A DNA stretch of 64,000 nucleotides from Bradyrhizobium glycinis. GTDB taxonomy: Bacteria; Pseudomonadota; Alphaproteobacteria; Rhizobiales; Xanthobacteraceae. A program made the translations under genes and the position numbers. The notes under the pieces were generated by a model. The model did no database searches and had not been told where the DNA came from. It was given only the letters and a program-made list of their open reading frames with translations. The stretch covers positions 62,001 through 126,000 of the forward strand of contig NZ_JACCHQ010000022.1 in the NCBI RefSeq assembly GCF_016031655.1. Direction: 5' to 3'. Of the stretch, positions 1 to 9,040 are shown in pieces (the stretch's first letter is position 1; each line of letters begins with the position of its first letter).

Positions 1-300
1 CGGCGGGCCAAGAACGAGAAGATGGTGGTGGCGACCTACGCCAAGCGCTTCGCCGCCAAGGAGGCCTGCTCCAAGGCGCTCGGCACCGGCATCAGGCGTG
101 GCGTCTGGTGGCGCGACATGGGGGTGGTCAACCTGCCGGGCGGGCGGCCGACCATGCAGCTGACCGGCGGAGCCCTGGCCCGGCTCCAGGCCCTGACGCC
201 GGAGGGATTCGAGGCGCGGATCGACGTTTCGATCACCGACGACTGGCCGCTGGCGCAGGCCTTTGTCATCATTTCGGCCGTGCCGCTGGCGAAGCCCTGA
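1..300 (+). CDS. acpS: Holo-[acyl-carrier-protein] synthase, 3' part
   Basis: The reading frame is open from the first base of the window and ends in TGA, giving 99 residues. AcpS transfers 4'-phosphopantetheine from CoA to the serine of apo-ACP. The diagnostic RFAAKEACSKALGTG stretch, which carries the catalytic/metal-binding Glu and the CoA-binding Lys of the family, is near the start. The family is about 120-140 residues long, so only the N-terminus lies outside the window. The position before lepB-rnc-era is the usual alphaproteobacterial order (pdxJ-acpS-lepB). Confidence 0.9.
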   Translation, partial: RRAKNEKMVVATYAKRFAAKEACSKALGTGIRRGVWWRDMGVVNLPGGRPTMQLTGGALARLQALTPEGFEARIDVSITDDWPLAQAFVIISAVPLAKP

Positions 301-549
301 CGCGATCCGGTCGATTTTATAATTCGCCTTTGAAATCAATATCTTATTCAGTTTTGATGCGATCCTTGATTGCGTGACCTCCGACAACCGTCTAAAAGTC
401 CGCCGACGCAAATCAGCTTGGGCGAATTCGGCTTTACGCCGGAATTGGCCCTCAGGATCAGAATCAGGACAATCTCCGTGGGCCGCGAAGCAATGGGCTG
501 TTCGCGCCAGGAGGGCGCTCTGTGACCGCCGGCCGGAATTGAGAGAGCA

Positions 550-1314
550 ATGAGCGTGACTTCAGGAACGAAAACCGAGAGCGGCGTCGGCGAAACGATC
601 CGAGTCGTCATTCATGCTCTCCTGATCGCGCTCGTGATCCGCACCTTCCTGTTTCAGCCCTTCAACATCCCGTCCGGCTCGATGAAGGCGACGTTGCTGG
701 TCGGCGACTATCTGTTCGTCTCGAAATATTCCTACGGCTACAGCCATTATTCGATTCCGTTCTCGCCGCCGCTGTTCTCGGGACGGATCTGGGGCTCGGA
801 CCCGACCCGTGGCGACATCGTCGTGTTCCGCCTGCCGAAGGACGATTCCACCGACTACATCAAGCGCGTGATCGGGCTTCCCGGCGACCGCGTCCAGATG
901 CGGGACGGGCTGCTCTACATCAACGATACGCCCGTCGAGCGGCAGCGCATGAGCGAATATGTCGGCGAGGACCCCTGCGGCTCGGAGGGCGGCGGCATCT
1001 CCCGGGTGAAGCGCTGGAAGGAGACGCTGCCGAACGGCGTGTCCTATGAGACGCTGGACTGCGCGGACAACGGCTACATGGACAACACCAACGTCTATAC
1101 CGTGCCGCCCGGCCACTTCTTCATGATGGGGGACAACCGCGACAACTCCACCGATAGCCGCTTTCAAGGTCAGGTGGGCTACGTCTCGCAGGAGCACTTG
1201 ATCGGCCGCGCCCAGATGATCTTCTTCTCCATCGCTGAAGGCGAGCACGCCTGGATGTTCTGGCGCTGGCCGTGGTCGGTGCGCTGGAATCGCTTCTTCA
1301 AAATTGTCCGATGA
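550..1314 (+). CDS. lepB: Signal peptidase I
   Basis: A 254-residue membrane serine protease that removes signal peptides from Sec/Tat-exported proteins at the periplasmic face. There is one N-terminal membrane segment (about residues 15-35). It is followed by the box with the nucleophilic Ser (PSGSMKATLLVGD), the box with the general-base Lys (YIKRVIGLPGD) and the conserved GDNRDNSTDSR motif near the C-terminus. The stop overlaps the rnc start as ATGA, so the two are translationally coupled. The 249 bp upstream are AT-richer than the surroundings and probably hold the promoter, but no convincing -35/-10 pair was found. Confidence 0.97.
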   Translation: MSVTSGTKTESGVGETIRVVIHALLIALVIRTFLFQPFNIPSGSMKATLLVGDYLFVSKYSYGYSHYSIPFSPPLFSGRIWGSDPTRGDIVVFRLPKDDSTDYIKRVIGLPGDRVQMRDGLLYINDTPVERQRMSEYVGEDPCGSEGGGISRVKRWKETLPNGVSYETLDCADNGYMDNTNVYTVPPGHFFMMGDNRDNSTDSRFQGQVGYVSQEHLIGRAQMIFFSIAEGEHAWMFWRWPWSVRWNRFFKIVR

Positions 1315-2177
1315 AAGACGAAGCCAAGGACATCGCGACCCAATCGATCGAGGCGCAGGCGGGCCCCGAAGGGGAAGCCGCGACCAAGTCGCCTGCAAAC
1401 AAGACGTCCGCAGACAGGACATCTGCCGGCAAGCCGCCGGCCAAGAAGAAGCGAGCGCGGAGCAGCAAGGCCAAGGGCACGGACGCGAACGCGGCGCTCG
1501 AGGCGCGCATCGGCCACAGCTTTGCCGACCCGAACCTGCTGATGCAGGCGATCACGCATGTCTCGGCCCTGAAGTCCGGGCGCAAGCGCGGCGACAGCTA
1601 TCAGCGGCTGGAATTCCTCGGCGACCACGTGCTCGGGCTCGTCGTATCCGACATGCTCTATCACGCCTTCCCGAACGCCGACGAAGGCGAGCTGTCCAAG
1701 CGGCTTGCCGAGCTCGTGCGCAAGGAGAGCTGCGCGGACGTCGCCAAGTCGCTCGGTCTCGTCGACGACATCAAGCTGGGCTCGGTCGGCTCCAGTGCCG
1801 ATGCCCGCCTGCGCAAATCTATCCTCGGCGACATCTGCGAGGCTGTGATCGGCGCCATCTACCTCGATGGCGGCCATGCGGCGGCTGCCGAATTCGTCAA
1901 GCGCAACTGGACCGAGCGGATGCACAAGCCGCGTCGTCCCTTGCGCGATCCCAAGACCGTGCTGCAGGAATGGGCGCAAGGCAAGGGATTGCCGACGCCT
2001 GTCTATCGCGAAGTCGAGCGCACCGGCCCGCATCACGATCCGCAGTTCCGTGTCGCCGTCGATCTGCCGGGCCTGGCGCCGGCCGAGGGTATCGGCGGCA
2101 GCAAACGCGCGGCAGAGAAGGTGGCAGCGTCAGTGATGATCGAACGCGAAGGTGTCGGCGGCGGCAATGACGGTTGA
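1311..2177 (+). CDS. rnc: Ribonuclease III
   Basis: A 288-residue double-strand-specific endoribonuclease for rRNA and mRNA processing. Residues 1-60 are a Lys/Ala/Ser-rich extension, longer than in E. coli. The nuclease domain has the signature QRLEFLGDHVLG with catalytic Glu/Asp and a second acidic set in LGDICEAVIGAIYLDGG. The C-terminal 70 residues form the double-strand RNA-binding domain (DPKTVLQEWAQGKGLPTP). The ATG at 1311 is chosen because it overlaps the lepB stop. A longer open frame from 1272 would run inside lepB. Confidence 0.96.
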   Translation: MKDEAKDIATQSIEAQAGPEGEAATKSPANKTSADRTSAGKPPAKKKRARSSKAKGTDANAALEARIGHSFADPNLLMQAITHVSALKSGRKRGDSYQRLEFLGDHVLGLVVSDMLYHAFPNADEGELSKRLAELVRKESCADVAKSLGLVDDIKLGSVGSSADARLRKSILGDICEAVIGAIYLDGGHAAAAEFVKRNWTERMHKPRRPLRDPKTVLQEWAQGKGLPTPVYREVERTGPHHDPQFRVAVDLPGLAPAEGIGGSKRAAEKVAASVMIEREGVGGGNDG

Positions 2178-3093
2178 AGCAAGCGGCGAGGCACCCAGCG
2201 CGACGCGCTGCGGTTTCGTCGCGCTGATCGGCGCGCCGAATGTCGGCAAGTCGACGCTGGTCAACGCGCTGGTCGGCGCCAAGGTCACGATCGTCTCGCG
2301 CAAGGTGCAGACCACGCGCGCGCTGATCCGCGGCATCGTCATCGAGAACAACGCGCAAATCATCCTGGTCGACACGCCCGGAATCTTCTCGCCCAAGCGC
2401 CGGCTCGACCGCGCCATGGTCTCGACCGCCTGGAGCGGGGCGCATGATGCCGATCTCGTCTGCGTGCTGCTCGATGCCAAGACCGGGATCGACGAGGAGG
2501 CGGAGGCGATCCTCGCCAAGGCGGCCAGCGTCAATCACGACAAGATCCTCGTCATCAACAAGGTCGATCTGGTCCAGCGCGAGAAGCTTTTGGCGCTGGC
2601 GCAGGCCGCCAACGAGCGCATGACGTTCGCAAGGACCTTCATGATCTCGGCGATCTCGGGCGACGGCGTCGACGACATCCGCAAGACGCTCGCGGACATG
2701 GTGCCGCCGGGCCCGTTCCTCTATCCTGAGGACCAGATGTCGGATGCGCCGATGCGGCAGCTGGCGGCCGAGATCACCCGCGAGAAGATCTATCAGAAGC
2801 TGCACCAGGAATTGCCGTACCAGTCCACGGTCGAGACCGACAAGTGGGAGGAGCGCAAGGATCATTCGGTGCGGATCGAGCAGACCATCTATGTCGAGCG
2901 CGAAAGCCAGCGCAAGATCGTGCTCGGCAAGGGCGGCGCCACCATCAAGTCGATCGGCGCTGACTCGCGGAAAGAGCTGATGCAGATCCTGGACGTGCCC
3001 GTGCACCTGTTCCTGTTCGTCAAGGTGCGTGAGAACTGGGGCGACGATCCCGATCGCTACCGCGAGATGGGCCTGGATTTCCCAAAAGAATAA
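2167..3093 (+). CDS. era: GTPase Era
   Basis: A 308-residue essential GTPase that binds 16S rRNA and couples 30S assembly to growth. The G1 loop GAPNVGKST, G3 DTPG and G4 NKVDL are all present. The C-terminal KH domain has the RNA-binding loop GKGGATIKSIG. The ATG at 2167 overlaps the end of rnc by 11 bases. Another in-frame ATG at 2152 is possible but would extend further into rnc. It is the third gene of the lepB-rnc-era unit. Confidence 0.96.
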   Translation: MTVEASGEAPSATRCGFVALIGAPNVGKSTLVNALVGAKVTIVSRKVQTTRALIRGIVIENNAQIILVDTPGIFSPKRRLDRAMVSTAWSGAHDADLVCVLLDAKTGIDEEAEAILAKAASVNHDKILVINKVDLVQREKLLALAQAANERMTFARTFMISAISGDGVDDIRKTLADMVPPGPFLYPEDQMSDAPMRQLAAEITREKIYQKLHQELPYQSTVETDKWEERKDHSVRIEQTIYVERESQRKIVLGKGGATIKSIGADSRKELMQILDVPVHLFLFVKVRENWGDDPDRYREMGLDFPKE

Positions 3094-3115
3094 CAAAAGA
3101 AAAGATCGGCATTCG

Positions 3116-3496
3116 ATGAGCCTACCCGCCAACGTCCAGCGCTTTGAAGCGCTGCTCTATGCATCGTTGATGCTGGATGCCGTCTCGGTCGCCGTGCAGG
3201 ACCGCACGCCCAATGCCGAGGTGACCGAGCAGATGATCATGACCGGGACGCTGCTCGCCGGGGGCATGATCCTGCTGCTGCTCTATTTCGTGAGGCTGGC
3301 CGCGCATCATCGCAAGAACTGGCCGCGCTTTGTGCTCGCGGCGGCCCTCGTGTTGTCGGTGATCTCGCTCGGCCAGATCATCGGGGAGAAGGGACTGGAG
3401 CTCGACAGCGCCATCGAGATCGTCTCCTGCGCGCTGACGACGATGGGCCTGTATTTCTCTTTCAGCGGCGACGCCCAGGGCTGGTTCGACGCGTGA
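3116..3496 (+). CDS. Small integral membrane protein, unknown function
   Basis: A 126-residue protein starting MSLPANVQRFEALL, 22 bases after era. Four hydrophobic segments are visible (about residues 8-27, 40-63, 74-92 and 98-116) joined by short loops, so it is almost entirely embedded in the inner membrane. No catalytic motif was recognised. It sits between era and recO in the same direction and is probably co-transcribed with era. The upstream extension of the frame to 3029 overlaps era and is not used. Confidence 0.75.
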   Translation: MSLPANVQRFEALLYASLMLDAVSVAVQDRTPNAEVTEQMIMTGTLLAGGMILLLLYFVRLAAHHRKNWPRFVLAAALVLSVISLGQIIGEKGLELDSAIEIVSCALTTMGLYFSFSGDAQGWFDA

Positions 3497-3512
3497 CGTC
3501 TCGCGCGATGCC

Positions 3513-3604
3513 GTAGGGTGGATTAGCGAAGCGTAATCCACCAACTAACCAAATTGGTGTGCGTGGGTAGTTGGCGGATTACGCCTTCGGCTAATCCGCC
3601 CTAC
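3513..3604. repeat. Intergenic palindromic repeat, family R1 (GTAGGGTGGATTAG type)
   Basis: A long imperfect inverted repeat. GTAGGGTGGATTAGCG at the left end is answered by GCTAATCCGCCCTAC at the right end, and each half is itself a hairpin (GGATTAGCGAAGCGTAATCC and GGATTACGCCTTCGGCTAATCC). It fills the gap between the membrane-protein gene and recO. It is a REP/BIME-like element and not a simple terminator, as no T-tract follows. Confidence 0.85.
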
Positions 3605-3637
3605 GATCGCGTGCCGGAATGCGCTAGACTTCCTCCC

Positions 3638-4390
3638 ATGGAATGGACCGACGAAGGCATCGTGCTGGGCGTGCGGCGGCATGGCGAGTCTAGCGCCATC
3701 GTCGAGCTGTTGACGCGCGCGCATGGCCGGCATCTCGGCCTCGTCCGCGGCGGGGCCGGCTCGCGGATGCGGCCGCTGCTGCAGCCGGGGAACAGCGTCA
3801 GTGCGGTGTGGCGGGCGCGGCTCGACGAGCATCTCGGTACTTACGCGATCGAGGGATTGAAGCTGCGCGCGGCGACGCTGCTGGCATCGTCCCACGGCGT
3901 CTACGGCGTCACCCATCTCGCCTCGATCGCGCGGCTGTTGCCGGAGCGCGATCCGCACGAAGACATCTTTGCACTGCTCGAGCATTCGCTCGACGATTTC
4001 GACGACATCGGCAGCGCGGCCGTGCACCTGATCCATTTCGAGCTGGCGATGCTCGCCGAGCTGGGCTTTGGCCTGGCGCTGGACAATTGTGCCGTGACCG
4101 GCGAGACCACGGACCTGATCTATGTCTCGCCGAAATCAGGTGGTGCAGTATCGCGCGGCGCCGGCGAGCCGTGGCGCGACCGGCTGTTGCGCCTGCCGCC
4201 GTTCCTGCGCCAGGGCGAAACCGCGGGCGATCTCACCGAACAGGATCTCCAGGACGGCTTTCGGCTCACCGGCCTGTTCCTGCTCCGTCACGTGCTGGAG
4301 CCGCGCGGCCAAGGCCATTCCGATGCGAGGGCCGGCTTCATCAACGCCTTGATGCGGCAGCAGGCGAAGGCGGCGATACCTGCGCCATGA
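3638..4390 (+). CDS. recO: DNA repair protein RecO
   Basis: A 250-residue RecFOR-pathway protein that helps RecA load onto SSB-coated DNA. The N-terminal OB fold (MEWTDEGIVLGVRRHGESSAIVELLT) and the GG-rich loop (LVRGGAGSRMRP) match the family, as does the helical C-terminal part (DNCAVTGETTDLIYVSPKSGGAVS). The Cys pair seen in zinc-binding RecO proteins is only partly present. The start at 3638 excludes an upstream open stretch that lies in the palindromic repeat. Confidence 0.92.
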   Translation: MEWTDEGIVLGVRRHGESSAIVELLTRAHGRHLGLVRGGAGSRMRPLLQPGNSVSAVWRARLDEHLGTYAIEGLKLRAATLLASSHGVYGVTHLASIARLLPERDPHEDIFALLEHSLDDFDDIGSAAVHLIHFELAMLAELGFGLALDNCAVTGETTDLIYVSPKSGGAVSRGAGEPWRDRLLRLPPFLRQGETAGDLTEQDLQDGFRLTGLFLLRHVLEPRGQGHSDARAGFINALMRQQAKAAIPAP

Positions 4391-4482
4391 CGCAAGAGCC
4401 GTCCAGCCTTGCGCACCGGCATGGAACAAAATCGGACCGAGCGGAATTGCCGCCTGAGGTTCCACATCGGGGGACAGCCCAA

Positions 4483-4767
4483 ATGTTGATCAGGGGATTC
4501 GCCTTGTCCGCGACGCTGCTTGCGTTCGCGCCCGACGCCATGGCCGGTGAGCCGCAGCCCGGGGTATTTCGCCGGGCCTCGTGCACGGTGGTGCGATACT
4601 ACGTGGCGAAATATTCCGCTGCCGCCGCAGAGACATGGGCGCGGTCCCATGGCGCGACCGAGGCCGAGATCGAGGCCGCCCGCCGTTGCCTGACCAATGC
4701 GCCGGCGCCTGCGCAAACACCTGGTCCAGCCCCAACCCAGACCGTCACGGCCGGCTGGGCAGGCTAG
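4483..4767 (+). CDS. Small secreted protein, unknown function
   Basis: A 94-residue protein with a Sec signal peptide (MLIRGFALSATLLAFAPDAMA, cut before GEPQPG). The mature part has two Cys residues (RASCTVVRYYVAKYS and ARRCLTNAP) that could form a disulphide, and a Pro/Gln/Thr-rich tail. An in-frame ATG at 4387 overlaps the recO stop but would put the signal peptide 32 residues inside the protein, so 4483 is preferred. Its location between recO and parC gives no functional clue. Confidence 0.65.
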   Translation: MLIRGFALSATLLAFAPDAMAGEPQPGVFRRASCTVVRYYVAKYSAAAAETWARSHGATEAEIEAARRCLTNAPAPAQTPGPAPTQTVTAGWAG

Positions 4768-4831
4768 CAGGCCGCCCACAGGGAACCATTCGATCCTTGC
4801 CCGATTCGCTTCCACGGTTTAACCGGGCGGC

Positions 4832-7090
4832 ATGGGAAAACGAATCGTTCCGCCGGAAGAACCGGCTGAAATCCACGAGGTGCCGCTGCGTGAGGCACTG
4901 GAAGAGCGCTATCTCGCTTATGCCCTCTCCACCATCATGCACCGTGCGCTGCCGGACGCGCGCGACGGCCTGAAGCCGGTGCACCGGCGCATCCTCTACG
5001 GCATGCGCCTGCTCCGGCTCGACCCTGGCACGGCCTTCAAGAAGTCTGCCAAGATCGTCGGCGACGTGATGGGCTCGTTCCATCCGCACGGCGACCAGGC
5101 TATCTACGACGCCATGGTCCGCCTCGCGCAGGATTTCTCCTCGCGCTATCCGCTGGTCGACGGCCAGGGCAATTTCGGCAATATCGACGGCGATAACCCC
5201 GCCGCCTACCGCTACACCGAAGCGCGCATGACCGACGTCGCGCGGCTTCTGCTCGAGGGCATCGACGAGGACGGGGTCGAATTCCGCGCCAATTACGACG
5301 GCCAGTCGAAAGAGCCCATCGTGCTGCCGGGCGGCTTCCCGAACCTGCTCGCCAACGGCGCGCAGGGCATCGCGGTCGGCATGGCGACCTCGATCCCGCC
5401 GCACAACGCCGCCGAGCTCTGCGATGCCGCGCTGCACCTGATCGAGAAGCCCGACGCAAAATCGAAGGCGCTCTTGAAGTGGGTGAAGGGTCCGGATTTC
5501 CCGACCGGCGGCATCATCGTCGATTCCAAGCAGGCGATTGCGGAAGCCTACACCAACGGCCGCGGCTCGTTCCGCGTCCGGGCACGGTGGACGCAGGAGG
5601 AGGGCGCCCGCGGCACCTGGGTCGTCGTCGTCACCGAAATTCCGTTCCTGGTGCAGAAGTCGCGCCTGATCGAGAAGGTCGCCGAGCTGCTGGACCAGAA
5701 GAAGCTGCCGCTGGTCGGCGACATCAGGGACGAGTCGGCCGAAGACGTCCGCATCGTGATCGAGCCGAAGTCGAAGAACGTCGATCCCGCGCTGATGATG
5801 GAATCGCTGTTCCGGCTGACCGAGCTCGAAAACAAGATTCCGCTGAACCTCAACGTGCTGGTCAAGGGCCGCATCCCCAAGGTGGTCGGCCTGGCCGAAG
5901 CCTTGCGCGAATGGCTCGACCATTTGCGCGACGTGCTGATCCGCCGCAGCAACTACCGCAAGGCGCAGATCGAACACCGGCTGGAAGTGCTCGGCGGCTT
6001 CCTGATCGCCTATCTGAACATCGACAAAGTGATCAGGATCATCCGCACCGAGGACGAGCCGAAGCCCGAGCTGATGAAGGCGTTCAAGCTTACCGAGGTA
6101 CAGGCGGAAGCCATTCTCAACATGCGCCTGCGCTCCTTGCGGAAGCTCGAAGAGATGGAGATCCGCACCGAGGACAAGAACCTCCGCGCCGAGCTCAAGG
6201 GCATCAATGCGGTGCTCGCCTCCGAGCCTGAGCAGTGGAAGAAGGTCGGCGAGCAGGTCGGCAAGGTCCGCGACATGTTCGGACCGAAGACGCCGCTCGG
6301 CAAGCGCCGCACCACCTTTGCGGATGCGCCCGAGCACGACCTCGCCGCGATCGAGGAGGCATTCGTCGAGCGCGAGCCGGTGACGGTGGTCGTCTCCGAC
6401 AAGGGCTGGATCCGCACCATGAAGGGGCATGTCGAGGATCTCTCGGGCCTTTCCTTCAAGCAGGACGACAAGCTCGGTTTTGCCTTTTTTGCCGAGACGA
6501 CCTCGAAGCTGCTGCTGTTCGCCACCAACGGCAAGTTCTACTCGCTCGACGTTGCGAAGCTGCCGGGCGGCCGCGGCCATGGCGAGCCGATCCGACTGTT
6601 CATCGACCTCGAGCAGGAGGCCGCGCCGGTCGCGCTGTTCGTCAACAAGGGCGGACGCAAATTCCTGGTCGCCAGCCACGAGGGCCAGGGTTTTGTGGTC
6701 AACGAGGACGATTGCGTCGGCACCACGAAGAAGGGCAAGCAGGTCCTCAACGTCGAGATGCCGAACGAGGCGCGCGCGATCACCGAGGTGACGGGCGACA
6801 CCGTCGCCGTCATCGGCGAGAACCGCAAGATGCTGGTCTTCCCGCTCGACCAGGTGCCGGAAATGGCGCGCGGCCGCGGCGTGCGCCTGCAGAAATACAA
6901 GGACGGCGGCCTGTCCGACGTTGCGGTCTTCGACGCCAAGGCGGGCCTGACCTGGAAAGACTCCGCAGGACGCGAATTCTCCGCGACCATGAAAGAGCTC
7001 GCCGAGTGGCAGGGCACCCGCGCCGATGCCGGTCGCCTGCCGCCGAAGGGTTTCCCGAAATCGAACAAGTTCGGTCGGGTGATCGGGTAG
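4832..7090 (+). CDS. parC: DNA topoisomerase IV subunit A
   Basis: A 752-residue breakage-reunion subunit that, with ParE, decatenates replicated chromosomes. The catalytic Tyr lies in RYTEARMT (about residue 128). The winged-helix segment HPHGDQAIYDAM and DGQGNFG are conserved. The C-terminal beta-pinwheel is short, and the length and absence of a GyrA box favour ParC over GyrA. At the quinolone-contact positions the residues equivalent to E. coli ParC Ser80 and Glu84 are Gln (about 89) and Asp (about 93). A long open frame on the opposite strand is only its shadow. Confidence 0.95.
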   Translation: MGKRIVPPEEPAEIHEVPLREALEERYLAYALSTIMHRALPDARDGLKPVHRRILYGMRLLRLDPGTAFKKSAKIVGDVMGSFHPHGDQAIYDAMVRLAQDFSSRYPLVDGQGNFGNIDGDNPAAYRYTEARMTDVARLLLEGIDEDGVEFRANYDGQSKEPIVLPGGFPNLLANGAQGIAVGMATSIPPHNAAELCDAALHLIEKPDAKSKALLKWVKGPDFPTGGIIVDSKQAIAEAYTNGRGSFRVRARWTQEEGARGTWVVVVTEIPFLVQKSRLIEKVAELLDQKKLPLVGDIRDESAEDVRIVIEPKSKNVDPALMMESLFRLTELENKIPLNLNVLVKGRIPKVVGLAEALREWLDHLRDVLIRRSNYRKAQIEHRLEVLGGFLIAYLNIDKVIRIIRTEDEPKPELMKAFKLTEVQAEAILNMRLRSLRKLEEMEIRTEDKNLRAELKGINAVLASEPEQWKKVGEQVGKVRDMFGPKTPLGKRRTTFADAPEHDLAAIEEAFVEREPVTVVVSDKGWIRTMKGHVEDLSGLSFKQDDKLGFAFFAETTSKLLLFATNGKFYSLDVAKLPGGRGHGEPIRLFIDLEQEAAPVALFVNKGGRKFLVASHEGQGFVVNEDDCVGTTKKGKQVLNVEMPNEARAITEVTGDTVAVIGENRKMLVFPLDQVPEMARGRGVRLQKYKDGGLSDVAVFDAKAGLTWKDSAGREFSATMKELAEWQGTRADAGRLPPKGFPKSNKFGRVIG

Positions 7091-7100
7091 GGCTCTTTTG

Positions 7101-7227
7101 TCCCGGACGCGCTGCAGCGTGCAACGCTGCTGCGCAGAGCCGGGACCCATGCTACACGGACCACTCTAAGATATAGGCCCCGGCTCAGCAGCGCACCGTC
7201 GAATTGACGCTGCGCTGCGTCCGGGGC
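7101..7227. repeat. Intergenic palindromic repeat, family R2 (CCCGGACGC / GCGTCCGGGG)
   Basis: The outer arms CCCGGACGC and GCGTCCGGGG are inverted. Inside them lie GCAGAGCCGGGACC and GGCCCCGGCTC, a second inverted pair, and GC-rich hairpins. A second copy with the same architecture is at 24783-24920. It lies directly after parC and may also stop transcription, but no T-tract is present. Confidence 0.8.
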
Positions 7228-7263
7228 ATGAGAGCGTGTGTGGGGCACATCTGCTTCCCCATC

Positions 7264-7341
7264 GTCATTACGAGCGCAGCAAAGCACTCCAGAATGCCAC
7301 CGCGGAAAGACCCTGGGTTGCTTCGCTGCGCTGGCAATGAC
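7264..7341. repeat. Intergenic palindromic repeat, family R3 (degenerate copy)
   Basis: The ends are GTCATTACGAGCG and GCTGGCAATGAC, with internal AGCAAAGCACTCCAG facing CTGGGTTGCTTCGCT. This is the same structure as the better-preserved copies at 17727-17810 and 35012-35098, where the arms read GTCATTGCGAGGAGC and GCTCGCAATGAC. Together with the R2 element it accounts for most of the 395 bp between parC and the next gene. The remaining bases (7342-7485) show no obvious feature. Confidence 0.7.
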
Positions 7342-7485
7342 CAGCTGCGATAGCCTCGCTCTCCAACTCAAAGTGTGTGCATCCCGCAAACGCGCGGCAG
7401 CTAGCCACGAGCGCATACGTGCGGGCACGAACATTGCTTTTTCCTGGCGACTGCAAACGGCTGGTCAAAAGGCGAAAACACCCCA

Positions 7486-9036
7486 ATGTTCAAACTGAAG
7501 GCTTTTATTCCCGCGCTGTTCGGTCTTGCGCTGGTGGCGGCGCCCGCGCATGCGGCGGGCAATTTCGTCGCGGTGCTCGAGGCGGAGATCGTCACGCTCG
7601 ATCCGCACTTCTCCACGGCCTATATTTCGCGCACGTTCGGCTACATGGTGTTCGACACGCTGTTTGCGAAGGATGCCAAGGGCGACATCAAGCCGCAAAT
7701 GGTGCAGGACTGGAAGGTCTCGCCTGACGGGCTGACCTATACGTTCACGCTGCGCGACGGCCTCAAATGGCATGACGGCCAGCCGGTCACATCAGCCGAT
7801 TGCGTGGCGTCGCTGCGCCGCTGGGGCACGCGCAGCGCGCTCGGCCGCCGCATTTTCGCGATCACGGCTTCGCTCGAGCCGGCCGATGCGAAAACCTTCG
7901 TGCTGACGCTGAAGGAGCCGTCCGGCCTCGTCATCGACGCACTCGGCAATCCCGTCAGCCCCGTCGCCTTCATGATGCCCGAGCGCATCGCGAAGACGCC
8001 GGGCGACCAGCGCATCACCGAGATCGTCGGCTCCGGACCGTTCGTCTACAGCAAGGCCGACCACCGCACCGGCGACCGCATGATCCTGAAGAAGTTCGGC
8101 GACTATGTGCCGCGCCCCGAGCCCGCGGACTTCCTGGCCGGCGGCAAGCGCGTCAATGTCGACACGCTCGAGATTCGCGTCATTCCCGATGGTGCGACCG
8201 CCGCCTCTGCACTGCAGGCCGGCGAAGTCGACTTCATGCAGTACGCGCCGTTCGATCTGTTGCCGCAGCTGGAGAAGAATACGCGCGTCAAGCTCGTCAA
8301 CTTCACCGGCGGCAACATGTTCGCCGGCGCCTATCGTCTCAACGCGGCCTCGAAGCCGTTCGATGATCCAGAAATCCGCCGCGTGCTGTGGAAGCTGGTC
8401 GACCAGCGCGAAGTGCTGGATGCGCTCGGGCTCGACGCCAAGTACGCCACTCCTTGCGCGACCTACTTCACCTGCGGCACCACATACGAGAGCAAGGCCG
8501 GCACGGAAGCGGCGGCCAAGCCCTCGATCGAAGCGGCGAAGGCTGCGCTGAAGGCGACCAAATATGCCGGCGAGCCCGTCGTCGTGATGCAGGCCAACGA
8601 CCTCGAAGCCCCGCGCGTTTCGGCGCAGGTGCTCGCCGAGCGGCTGAAGGCGGCCGGCTTCAATGTCGATCTGCAGGTGATGGACTGGGCGAGCGTGCTG
8701 GCGCGCCGCGCCAAGAGGGAGGGCTGGAGCGTCTATGGCGTTCACGCCGGCGGCTTTGACCTGGGCTCGCCGCTGACCAATGTCATGGTCGCTTTCAACT
8801 GTGCCGACTTCACCGGCTGGCAATGCGATGCGCGCATCACCCCTCTGATGGAAGCCTTCGCCAAGGCGCCGGCCGAGGCGGACCGGAAGAAGATCGCGGG
8901 CGAGATTCAGAGCGTGATGTACGATCAGGCGCCCGCAATTCCGTGGGGCCAATTCGCGCAGCCCGCCGCCTATCGCGCGACTTTGCGCGGTCTGATACCG
9001 TCTGCCATCCCGGTGTTCTGGAACGTTGAGAAGTAG
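7486..9036 (+). CDS. ABC transporter substrate-binding protein, family 5 (peptide/nickel type)
   Basis: A 516-residue periplasmic solute-binding protein of the DppA/OppA class. A Sec signal peptide ends at AHA-AGNF (about residue 24). The family pattern follows: VTLDPHFSTAY, VQDWKVSPDGLTYTFTLRDGLKWHDGQPVT and VGSGPFVYSKADH. No permease or ATPase genes follow, so it is an orphan binding protein that must share a transporter encoded elsewhere. It ends four bases before a GMC oxidoreductase, suggesting that the two act on a common imported compound. The substrate cannot be told from sequence. Confidence 0.9.
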   Translation: MFKLKAFIPALFGLALVAAPAHAAGNFVAVLEAEIVTLDPHFSTAYISRTFGYMVFDTLFAKDAKGDIKPQMVQDWKVSPDGLTYTFTLRDGLKWHDGQPVTSADCVASLRRWGTRSALGRRIFAITASLEPADAKTFVLTLKEPSGLVIDALGNPVSPVAFMMPERIAKTPGDQRITEIVGSGPFVYSKADHRTGDRMILKKFGDYVPRPEPADFLAGGKRVNVDTLEIRVIPDGATAASALQAGEVDFMQYAPFDLLPQLEKNTRVKLVNFTGGNMFAGAYRLNAASKPFDDPEIRRVLWKLVDQREVLDALGLDAKYATPCATYFTCGTTYESKAGTEAAAKPSIEAAKAALKATKYAGEPVVVMQANDLEAPRVSAQVLAERLKAAGFNVDLQVMDWASVLARRAKREGWSVYGVHAGGFDLGSPLTNVMVAFNCADFTGWQCDARITPLMEAFAKAPAEADRKKIAGEIQSVMYDQAPAIPWGQFAQPAAYRATLRGLIPSAIPVFWNVEK

Positions 9037-9040
9037 CGCG

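Noticed and set aside
4745..7150. Minus-strand open frame of 801 codons opposite parC
   Set aside because: It lies fully antisense to a gene with all ParC motifs, has Arg/Leu/Asp-rich shadow composition and no domain pattern. High GC content keeps such frames open.
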